This document shows, one piece after another, positions 57,153-64,000 of a stretch of DNA of 64,000 nt. Position numbers and translations under genes: made by a program. How positions within the stretch are numbered: the stretch's first letter is position 1; every line of letters starts with the position of its first letter. The stretch is from Saxidomus purpurata (Eukaryota; Mollusca; Bivalvia; Venerida; Veneridae): positions 35,885,143 through 35,949,142 of the forward strand of contig JAFMSR010000015.1 in NCBI GenBank assembly GCA_022818135.1, given 5' to 3'. The notes under the pieces were generated by a model. That model ran no database searches and was not told the origin of the DNA. It saw only the letters and a list, made by a program, of their open reading frames with translations.

Positions 57153-59915
57153 TTTTAAAAAATCGTTCACGTGGTCGAATTTGATACAGATGAAAAATTT
57201 ATAAAGAAAATAAAACAATTTAGCCACTTTACTAAAGGAAAGAATAATTTACGGATATAGTTCAATGTAGTGGCAGTATTTTACTTATAACAAAGAGAAA
57301 TGTACTTTTACTTATGAAAATAGGTGTATTTTAAAGTAAAGGATTTTTAACAAGAGTTCTAAATTTTTTTGATGAAACTAGAAGAATTTACTTATCGAAA
57401 TAAAGTTTAAAAACATCAAACAGGCTACTACGAACTAACTTCTTGAATTATAATAATTTACTAAAAGAACAAAAAAGACTTGTACTAGTTGGCTGTTTTA
57501 CCTCCGGGGCTTCAAAGAATGCTTAAATTAACACACGCATTTTATATCACAGATTAAGTTTCACAATTAATAATCACCATTTGCCTTGACTTACATAATC
57601 CAAACATTTACGCACATAGTAAGTTGTTTGTAATTGTTAAAATTAATAATCGAACCATGTGTAAACTAATATTATGTAGAAACTCGAAAGAGCAGTTAGC
57701 CAAAATTTATTGTTTATAAATCCTAAGATGGCCTATAAAGCCCTAACCCTTACTTCAAATGGGGTCCCGATAAATACCTTATAGATAAAGAAGTGAAAAA
57801 TAAGACTTTGGTGAAAGTTCTCATACAAATGGAAAATAAAGTTATAGGTTTGAACGAAATGCAGAAATACGTTTTTTTTAAAATCTGCTTTATAGTGAAT
57901 TAAAACATAATTATTGCCACTTTTCACGATTTATTTTGTAGAGATGTTTGAAGCCACTGGTTGTTTATTTCAAATGGTTTATACATGTAATGCTTCGTAA
58001 AATTGGTTTACAGCACGGAATTGCTCTTTCTGTATGTATTTATTCCAAGGACAATCAAAATGATGCATTTAGCTGTATTCAAACTCATAAAATGACCAAT
58101 AAAGCAGATTCATTGCTATTTAATTCCTTAATATGCTATCATGACGTTATTCTCTGTTATGTTCCTATCCGCTCCATTCCGCACGGAATTCACTCAACTT
58201 TAATCAACTTTTCTGCAGCGCACAACAGTACCTTTATTTCCACATTCTATTCCACAGGAGGATTCTACACTGTAAAAACTGCTTATGGTATAAGGATTGT
58301 GGCTCTCAATACAAATATGTACTATGCATATAACAAACAAGTACCGCAAGAGGGCGATCCCGCTGGACAGTTTGCTTGGCTAACTAATACACTCGAAGAG
58401 TCTAAGAAGCAAAAAGAAAAGGTACTGTGCAGCTTTTTATGCTTTAGATAATAGGTTTGTTTTTCATATATACAAAAGTATATCCCCTTGAATCGCAGAA
58501 CAAAACCGATGGAAGGTACTTAACATGGAACTACTAGATATCTAAGAGTATGTATAGGAATGAATGCACAACGACTAACGTTAAGTTATATATACTAATT
58601 TATTTTTGATTGCGAAACAAGTTCTTACAACTAAGATTAATTGCTCTCGAGACTCATTCCAGACGGAATCGACCTCGTAATGATAGAGGCAGTGTGGAAT
58701 TATTTGTGTCTTACCTAAGGACAATACCGACATGGCTATGGTAGGGATCGAATCCAGGGCCTTTCGACACGGCGGCACCACAACTAACGTTAATTACTTC
58801 GATTAGGAAAAAAATCATTGAGTTACTTCCTCTTCAATGGTAGAGAAACACCCACATTGTGGAATTGTCTTTTGGAATACTTTACAAGTCAAAATGAGTA
58901 CAAGTTACAACTTCTAATCTATAAATGTTATGAAGCCAAATCCATAACTATTATAAATATTTACAATAAATATTTTACAGGTGATAGTAACAGCCCATAT
59001 CGCACCTGGTGTTACCCCAAGCGCTGATATTCCATTCTTCACGAAGCAAAATGAAAGATTAGTGGAGATATTGAAAGAGTTTGCTGACGTCATTGTTGCC
59101 ATGCATTTTGGTCATGAACATTCTGATGCATTTAAAGTCTTAAAGAATAATGAAGGTGCGTTTTTATCATTTGTCCTGTATTATATGGCAGACTTATAGA
59201 ATCGATAGCCTCACATTTAATTGACTAATTTATTTCTACCCAGAAGGGACATGTGCGGCTATTTGCAAATACCAAGTTACTACTTGACGCTTAACATATA
59301 CTTAAACTAATTTTTAGAAACGACAATATATCACTTATAGCTAGGTTTTAAAGACAGCTTGTAAGCTACCTTTGACAGTCTATGGTGTCGTTTTACATTT
59401 AAGGTGTCCCTTCTTCACCTGTGTTCCTAGCACCTTCAATAGCGACTTTAAGATTTGGTCCGATGCATAATCCTGGGATACGATTGGTCAAGTACGACCG
59501 AGTAACCGGTATTCATCTGGATATCTCCCAGTATTATCTTGACCTGTTTGCTGCAAACGAGGCAGGAATCGCTGACTGGAAGCTTGAATATACCACATCA
59601 AGCGCCTACAATCTATCGGATTTAACAGCTTCAAATCTAAACGACTTGATCGAGAAAATGAAAGATCCAAATGGCACAGATTTTAAGAAATACAAGAAGT
59701 TTTACGTCGTCAGTCCACCAGAACGATTTGCCGAGGAATGTGACTGGAACTGTCATGCAGTGACTTGGTGTGCATTCACAGAATTCACCTTGGACGATGT
59801 TGACGCATGCGTCAAGGAAATGATGATGTCCGGGGCGACTACAGTGGTTAGCCGTTTTTATTTGTATGGTTTATCAGCCGTATTGATATGGTTGGTGTTT
59901 TATGTAAACGTATAA
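38228..59915 (+). CDS. Acid sphingomyelinase-like phosphodiesterase 3 (SMPDL3A/B-type), complete, six exons
   Basis: Coding exons are 38228-38294, 53943-54141, 54419-54663, 58258-58421, 58981-59155 and 59404-59915. They sum to 1362 nt, 453 residues, the usual length of this family; every junction keeps frame. A short signal peptide (YIYIVCLMLAV) precedes YFWHVTDFHYDP. Metallophosphoesterase motifs follow in order: TDFHYDP, LWTGDT, ASFGNHDAYP, VTAHIAPG and FGHEHSD. These supply the Asp, His and Asn ligands of a two-metal site. Family members are secreted or membrane-anchored phosphodiesterases acting on nucleotides or phosphorylated lipid-like substrates. The C-terminus ends in a hydrophobic run (YLYGLSAVLIWLVFYVNV) after a small-residue stretch, suggesting a GPI anchor as in SMPDL3B. 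Intron 1 is 15.6 kb and full of nested transposons. Confidence 0.93.
38668..38750 (+). repeat. tRNA-like SINE fragment in intron 1
   Basis: A-box-like tagctcagttacttaag and degenerate B-box gggtttgggcct at tRNA-like spacing. It lacks a proper cloverleaf. Confidence 0.4.
39097..39145 (-). repeat. Edge segment of the minisatellite-bearing repeat
   Basis: Reverse complement of 19788-19840 (ggacatcaccgtttaagaag, tatgtatagagaaggcagc). It includes one minisatellite-like unit, so it is a stub of the same dispersed unit. Confidence 0.6.
40176..40262 (+). repeat. 21-bp minisatellite block M5
   Basis: Four units in M1 orientation (gatagatggtgatgtggttt). Flanked on the right by R3. Confidence 0.8.
40315..40800 (+). 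repeat. Dispersed repeat R3, copy in intron 1
   Basis: Same orientation and order as 24765-25250, from gataacactttgtaaccacg to aaaagttgaaaactgtcttt. Confidence 0.7.
41205..41315. repeat. Hairpin with GGCTCGGTAGAGCC loop
   Basis: Inverted arms acatgtgatatcaggt ... acctgatatcacatgt, and tacggtcggaaaaggc opposite gcctttctgaccgcat. The loop is ctcggtagagcctcg. The right arm and tail (gacagtagcctaatattctc) are also found at 25255-25335. Confidence 0.75.
41322..41552 (+). repeat. 21-bp minisatellite block M6
   Basis: About 11 units in M1 orientation with some indels (gatagatggtgctgtggttt). Directly follows the hairpin. Confidence 0.85.
42124..42297 (-). repeat. BEL/Pao 3' LTR
   Basis: 174 bp, matching 53361-53534. 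Contains gtgacgtcat (a CRE-like palindrome) and a second gacgtcac. The outer edge is followed by TSD GAAC at 42120-42123. Confidence 0.88.
42525..43673 (-). pseudogene. BEL/Pao integrase
   Basis: After the transposon insertion the pol frame resumes with YKKLLRVTAYVLKFI. Then come the HHCC zinc domain (HYEIQHSG ... CVTCRK) and catalytic Asp in GVDYTG. A frame change near 43200-43265 follows. The second Asp is in VSDNGTTF and the Glu in GGLWERLIG. The region between RPTI and RWRKEYL is much shorter than usual, so an internal deletion is likely. Ends at 42525. Would catalyse cDNA insertion if intact. Confidence 0.8.
43674..43680. repeat. 7-bp target duplication (left) of the nested DNA transposon
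   Basis: TAGTCTA, identical to 49730-49736. Confidence 0.75.
45084..45299 (+). pseudogene. Coding-like frame inside the DNA transposon
   Basis: 71 residues from MVPWKDQVLKLYSLYETANF, containing HDAKSMIGDMISSQRHYP and ending IYYELSD. It follows a plausible acceptor (tttttcag at about 45063). The composition looks protein-like, but a second frame is also open for ~60 residues, so frame choice is uncertain. It may be an exon of the element's own gene. Not recognised. Confidence 0.35.
45823..46700 (+). pseudogene. Broken gene of the DNA transposon (unrecognised family)
   Basis: After an acceptor-like tttcag, the frame starts METCAICKKAVVKSQS and includes KECRQDYIHHRN, a Cys/His pattern like a zinc-binding N-terminus. 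After a stop at 46039 the frame continues with IKKCNERGNEWA and DLPAADAIYHQTCN. Beyond another break come pieces such as GIQMHHHSGS and FVADNMDHNIRTLDG in shifting frames. Similar uncharacterised proteins are, from memory, multi-copy in molluscs and cnidarians, which suits a transposon gene. At least three disruptions are seen. Confidence 0.5.
47634..48963 (+). mobile_element. Second pearl-like element, 145-bp core repeats
   Basis: Starts agctcacctgagctggctca, a palindromic end, and finishes with a hairpin agggccatcatggccct plus cttg. Core units contain tttctagctcaagtt at 47922, 48461, 48606, 48751 and 48896; the last three steps are exactly 145 bp. The first step is 145 bp once the R5 insertion is subtracted. 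No ORF. The sequence is unrelated to the 146-bp element. Confidence 0.75.
48050..48448 (+). repeat. Hairpin element R5, inserted in the 145-bp core repeats
   Basis: Begins taataatttctgtcatgagc and ends gccgatccgatatgcaag. The inverted repeat gaaatatccgtcaccgaggg/ggtgacggatatttcc has loop gaacgaggctctgccgagtt. The disturbed 145-bp spacing gives an insert size of about 394 bp. Confidence 0.8.
49730..50560 (-). pseudogene. BEL/Pao RT C-terminus and RNase H
   Basis: KIYDPLGLLTPVTVRAK marks the connection after RT. RNase H motifs are HIFVDSS, LPKLELMAA, LWSDSQIVLHW and NPADLLTRG. The frame ends at a TAG formed by the junction with the DNA transposon. A TAA just before MTSQNMTKRE separates this frame from the upstream part. 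Confidence 0.82.
50561..52380 (-). pseudogene. BEL/Pao zinc knuckles, protease and reverse transcriptase, catalytic motif deleted
   Basis: CFNCQGKHQLSRC and CRFCNKRHHSSIC are two zinc knuckles. A retroviral-type aspartic protease region (DUF1758-like) follows, with ILFDEEAQRTS in place of the usual DxGS. RT starts near KRRTHSTIHRL, with motif A AVSTDIEKAFLHVSL. After ATLQKHLQENSDKWVSQTM, the expected YVDD/YVDN block is missing. The sequence goes straight to TLRAWTSNSEKL in another frame, so a deletion removed the polymerase active site. The zinc knuckle frame and the preceding segment (52192-52380) are also offset from each other. Confidence 0.85.
52401..53336 (-). pseudogene. BEL/Pao gag (DUF1759-like), two in-frame stops
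   Basis: A frame from ATG at 53336 to 52401 includes LPKLTLPKFDGDLLQWQSFL and the LEGTAAMTVEGFAL region, typical of DUF1759 gag proteins. Premature stops are at 53217-53219 (TGA) and 53067-53069 (TAA). An internal ATG at 52994 leaves 197 uninterrupted residues. Gag forms the particle in which reverse transcription occurs. This copy cannot make the full protein. Confidence 0.82.
53343..53360 (-). promoter_or_regulatory. BEL/Pao primer binding site
   Basis: Directly inside the 5' LTR, the minus strand reads TTTGGTGCCGTGACC. TGG plus the following bases would pair with a tRNA 3' end. The tRNA is not assigned. Confidence 0.55.
53361..53534 (-). repeat. BEL/Pao 5' LTR
   Basis: 174 bp, minus-strand start TGTTGGGAAATAG. 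Contains the CRE-like gtgacgtcat. Outer flank GAAC at 53535-53538 repeats 42120-42123. Confidence 0.88.
53539..53942. other. End of intron 1 of the SMPDL3-like gene
   Basis: AT-rich intron sequence ending in tatatatacag at the exon 2 acceptor. No other feature. Confidence 0.6.
56330..56440 (+). repeat. Retroposon tail with TCCG/TCTG microsatellite
   Basis: gggcttcttagccctttgga forms a small hairpin, followed by gaaataaacttg and (TCCG)n(TCTG)n, then a short AAAT run. Typical SINE/LINE 3' end. Confidence 0.6.
56490..57520 (+). repeat. Dispersed repeat R2, copy 2, with GA expansion
   Basis: Partner of 7509-8160. The region between aaaaccccttaaaagcca and gacttgtactagttgg is longer here because of extra sequence, including the GA microsatellite. 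Confidence 0.7.
57067..57151 (+). repeat. GA dinucleotide microsatellite
   Basis: About 85 bp of GA interrupted once by TA. Open frames across it are artefacts. Confidence 0.95.
58665..58795 (-). repeat. tRNA-like SINE fragment in intron 4
   Basis: On the minus strand tggtgccgccgtgtcgaaag and ggattcgatccct resemble A and B boxes. No cloverleaf. Sits between exons 4 and 5. Confidence 0.4.
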
Positions 59916-61681
59916 TAGGCGTCGCCTCGTTAGTCGAAAGGATTGAAAGTTACATATATGTGTTATACTAGATGCACTATGTTTTTGAAATGAATGAACC
60001 TTTTAAAATGATCAGCATACGATCAGACCACCTGTGTGATACTATGAAAAATATAGTTGGACTTTTCTTCATGAAGATTCTAAGCAGATTTCACTGAGAT
60101 TTAGTTTGGCTATAACTATTTACCCAAACCGATACATACACCTACTAGAAACTTTGAATGTAGTTCATTAGCTTTGCTTTGTTACTTATGCATGTAAACA
60201 TTAAACTAAGATCAGAGAATGTGGGGCTTTCTCAGAAAAGTCAAATGAATGACGTGAAAAGGAATACATGTTTATTGTTTGTTTTGAAGCACATCAACAG
60301 CTTCGTACTGACATGTGGGTTTAACCCGAAGTTATCAACAGTTCGGAAATAGGAGTGCACTGGCGTGCAGGCCGACTTTCCTACCTGCACCTAAACTCAC
60401 CTAAGGCTTTGTTTCCATAAGAGAGGTAACCTGTCATACTTTTGTGTAACTTTTTTGAAACACAAACATTTATTTGTTTTTCAATAGTTACTGGTATGGA
60501 AGAGCAGGGATATTATATACAAGGATCTTATACATATGTATATAAGATCACTGGGCAGAGCTAACTGGATATATATACTATTGTTTTAATTCTGTGTTTA
60601 TTCAATTCGTTTGACTTTTAATCAGTATCAAAGTCTGCGCTCGTTCGGATTGTCCAGTTCCTGAACTCAGTAATATAATGTAAAAGGAATAATCACAAAT
60701 CATGGGCTTCACCTAGACCTTTTTATGTTTCACGCAGAATATGTTTTAACGCGGTAGGTCTGAACTTTGAACATGAAAGGAAGCTGTTTTGATGGGTCAA
60801 ATATGATTGATGAGCTTCATATTCTAATATCAGTTTGAATCTCTAATTCCGCTACTTGTATCTCTCATTCCTTATTGCATTTTAGAGTCATTCGAAGTTC
60901 TGTTTGTACACACTCGCGTATTGTTCGTGTAAATAAAGCAAACAGGCTCTGGGTTGTTTGTTTACTTTTTCCGAATACTTTGAAGCAAAATGAAACGATG
61001 TAGTGTTCGAAGACTACCGAGGAAATCTAGAGTTTCTATAACACGTGTTGAAATTCAAACCCAAAATGTCCGGTCTCCAAACATGAACGGCACTTACCTG
61101 CTCGGACTTCATTATTTCATACTTATGTAACTCTTTATTTTGCCTGCATACAATTTGGACAGTTTCTTAGAATACCATCTACTTACGAGATTAAAATGTA
61201 AAGAACCAGAGACTCGTGTCTTGTGTGCCGAAAGAAAAACACATTCTATTTCAACTAAACAGGTGTGCTTTTATATACTTTTTATACTAAATATATTCTT
61301 CAATAGTGTTTTGTAAAATGTAAGGGAAGCTACTGCATTTTCATTAAAGTGATGTGTCACATGGGTTACTTCCCTTTTCTGTTCTGTACTTGAACAGTGA
61401 TATGCTGAGGTCGTTAATGGTCATCCATTGTGCAAATGCGCATCCTCTCAGCAATGCTATGGTTCTTTTTGCAATGGATGTTCAATGGCAACCTTTTGAG
61501 AAAGTTCAAAGATATCATGCATATCTTAATAACTTTCAATAAGATATATCAGAAAGTGAATTAAAGAGATTGGATGTTTGATTGAATCTGGGTTTACTAT
61601 TGTTGAAATACAGCTATTTTCTACATTAATTCGTTAAAATTTATGCCGAATTGTAGTATCTGTGCAGTAATGTGTAACGTA
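59916..61681. other. 3' region of SMPDL3-like gene and intergenic
   Basis: No gene recognised. An aataaa occurs near 60932 and could be a poly(A) signal, but it is 1 kb from the stop codon. Otherwise AT-rich. Confidence 0.4.
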
Positions 61682-64000
61682 TTCACCGACTGAAGTTTAC
61701 ACCGCGTAGACAATGGCGTAGTGGTAAGATGCCTAACTTGTTTGCAAGCTTCCATGGGTTTGAATCCTGCATGCATATAGTAGAATCTTTTATAGGAGTA
61801 TGGCTATTTTTATTTAATTTGTGACACTGTCTTATGCACCGTTTTCGCTTTTATATATTCTATGATTTCTGTTTTTTTTTATTGTTGGTTAACTTTGCTT
61901 TGTTTTCTGTGTATTTATTTTTTATGTATTAATACTTCTTATTGATATTCATGGCATTTAAGGAATTACATAAAATTACATCGTCCGTGGAATGAATGTT
62001 TTTTCGTCTGTCCCTGTGTTATCTTCGAAACCCTTCGATATATTTGCCGAGGCAATCTTATCTTTAGAGCGTAGCTGTTTTGATGATTTGCTCGTCGACA
62101 TTTTCAGTTCTGTATACAAATGTATGCGGGACGACAGAGAAAGCATGCTTTAAAATAGTAATTAAAGAATCTTTAAACCCAGTGACAAGCAATGACAATA
62201 GTGAATAAATTTACATTTGATTTCTGGCCTGATACCAGCAGTTGCGAATCGGGTCTCAGGGGTGTATCATATTGATGTCAGTAGTCCGTGGGACCAGACG
62301 TACGGAGCTAATACTGGGCGCGCGTTCGGTGTTTAAACCCGAACGGTAAACTATTAAGGAATGTTTCACACACCAACGTGTAGGTGCTAGGCTGACCTTC
62401 AAAATGGTACCAAACGGTAAACTATTAAGGGAAGTTTCACACACCAACGTGTAGGTGCTAGGCTGACCTTCAAAATGGTACCAAACGTCGCCCAGTTCTG
62501 TGGCCGACTCACGGAGCAGTGGGTGTTGGAAGATTTCACTATATATTCTATAGGACAGGCTACAGGCCGTCATAGGTACAGTGAACCGTATACTGTGGGT
62601 TTGATACAACAGTTCGGATCGTTACAGTGTGTTACCTTGAAGTGTCCGAGGTTAGTTCTTAGTGGTTTGACAGTGGTTATCATCAGAATACAAAATATAA
62701 GTTTGCCAGTACTGAAGTCCTAATTAAAGTCACTAAACAAAAACTTGCAAAAGTAACCTGAAAAAAATTGTGTATATGTTTAGTTTCTGGTACATGTTTG
62801 AATGAGGGCTGGTGTTACTGAACAGTGTCATGCTTGAACGCTGAGAAATTTAGTTATTATTAATTATTATTTTCACATGCAGCTCCACTAAGTTACATAA
62901 GACATGTGCGCTGAAGATTTCATTCCCTGTCCAGAGCGGATCTATCGTCTAGCTGTAATGTGCTGGGCTGGTATTCCGGGAGTCACAGGTTCAATATCCC
63001 GCTCTACCACTAACAACTGGAACTTGATATTCGATCACAAAAAATAGAAAAAAAATGTATCTTGGGAGAAAAATCCTTTATAAAAAAGAGGGGGTATTTT
63101 TTTCGGAAGGTACTTTTTGTGATTGAATACGAAGTTCCTGCGCATTTACTATTATTAATTGTCTATTGGATGAGACCTTAAAACCAAGGTTATATGTATT
63201 GGTTTTATGCGCTGATAAGAAGTTGAACATAAGTTGTCCAAATTCCATGTGTCCCATGCGATTGGTGTATGTAAGTAAACATTTAGTATTTACATCTATC
63301 TATGTATTATTAAAGACTGTGTGTTTGACATTGTTTTCTTTGCCTCCTAAACACTAAGCAGTTGCAAGTTAGGCGCATTCGGCAGATTTCCACTTAACCT
63401 AAGATATTTGAGCATTGTCAGGCTTAGTTATGCATATCGACGGCACATTATCAGGGGACATTGTATGGTCATTGATTCTTAAAATTTAATGATGTTTTTG
63501 CTACTTCTCTTCTACCATTGGCCAGATTTCCACCAAACCTAATAGAACACAAGTTGTCGGCGGCATGTTCCGATTCATTGATTTCCAGAGAAGTTGCAAC
63601 CCTGATGTGTCATATTTCATAATGTCTATACGAATCCTCCTACACGCTGGAGTTGAATTTTACCAAAAGTCACATGAGTGATCATTGTCAAGCGTAGTTG
63701 TACATTTCGTCAGCATGTTACGGTTCAATGAATTTTGCGGAACTATGTCTTTTGAATATGCTTGTGCGACTAATCCTATATCACTGGTCAGAAAACTACA
63801 AAACTACACTGAAGTGATTGGTGCGAAGCCTGAACTTGTGTATACCATCGGATTGTTACAGTTTAGTGGTATGCATTTTCAGTTCTACTGAATAATGCTG
63901 AATAGTAGGAGACATGTTTTTTGTGGGTTTTTTTTTCGTGAAAGATAATCTTTAGTTTAGAGAATGAATTGATAATGGGGTTTCTAAGTCTCCTTCAACG
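61682..64000 (+). repeat. Composite repeat, copy B (runs off the window)
   Basis: Collinear with copy A at 32317-36985 but shorter. SINE-like head 61708-61775, block 62180-62600 (with a local ~78-bp tandem duplication at about 62344-62492), block 62605-63000, and block 63381-64000. It lacks the R5 element and the GATA tract. The right edge is not reached. Confidence 0.65.
61708..61775 (+). repeat. tRNA-derived SINE head, second copy
   Basis: aatggcgtagtggtaagatg and ggtttgaatcc. The same unit as 32342-32410 with a few substitutions. Confidence 0.55.

Larger units (their letters stand above)
54664..58257 (+). other. Intron 3 of the SMPDL3-like gene
   Basis: 3.6 kb, AT-rich. Holds a SINE-like tail with TCCG/TCTG microsatellite (56376-56412), repeat R2 copy 2 and a GA microsatellite. 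A long open frame running into exon 4 from 57948 is intronic read-through, because the acceptor at 58257 restores the family alignment. Confidence 0.7.

Noticed and set aside
56978..57184. Arg/Glu-rich open frame
   Set aside because: Translation of the GA microsatellite.
57948..58451. 167-codon open frame reading into SMPDL3 exon 4
   Set aside because: Its first 100 codons are intronic. The acceptor at 58257 joins in phase to exon 3 and gives the conserved NGGFYTVKT junction.

Overview
This is AT-rich animal nuclear DNA with spliced genes, long introns and dense transposon insertions. The repeat types (elements with tandem core repeats plus a tetranucleotide tract, resembling the 'pearl' elements described in bivalves, tRNA-derived SINEs, BEL/Pao and I-type elements) and the style of the HEPN/NTPase gene suggest a mollusc, most likely a bivalve. 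That assignment is inference from family resemblance, not a database match.

Layout. (1) 148-2831 (+): last five exons of a peptidase S28 gene (PRSS16-like), with catalytic Asp and His visible. (2) 4216-6230 (-): a HEPN-like domain plus one membrane helix, spliced to a TANC/ANKRD50-type STAND NTPase exon that carries a frameshift and ends early. (3) 7.0-16.2 kb: dispersed repeats, then a decayed I-type LINE (-) with endonuclease, RT, RNase H and CCHC tail. It is split inside RT by a pearl-like element and accompanied by an internally deleted copy of itself. (4) 16.7-19.8 kb: blocks of a 21-bp minisatellite in opposing orientations, interrupted by a second pearl-like element. (5) 20.06-20.76 kb (-): broken F54H12.2-like gene, probably a remnant of a Maverick-like virus-like element. 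(6) 21-38 kb: mainly non-coding, with hairpin elements, a cluster of AGATATCT palindromes, a possible orphan first exon (30.1 kb) and a composite repeat that recurs at the right edge of the window. (7) 38228-59915 (+): a complete six-exon gene for an acid-sphingomyelinase-like phosphodiesterase (SMPDL3 type, 453 residues). (8) 59.9-64 kb: intergenic sequence and the second copy of the composite repeat.

The clearest structural story is intron 1 of the SMPDL3-like gene (15.6 kb). It holds an 11.4-kb BEL/Pao retrotransposon (4-bp target duplication), which holds a 6.05-kb terminal-inverted-repeat transposon (7-bp target duplication). That in turn holds a 1.3-kb element with 145-bp core repeats, which holds a ~394-bp hairpin element. 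All coding transposons seen are broken. The host SMPDL3 gene is intact across every splice junction, so the load sits in an intron without visible damage to the reading frame.
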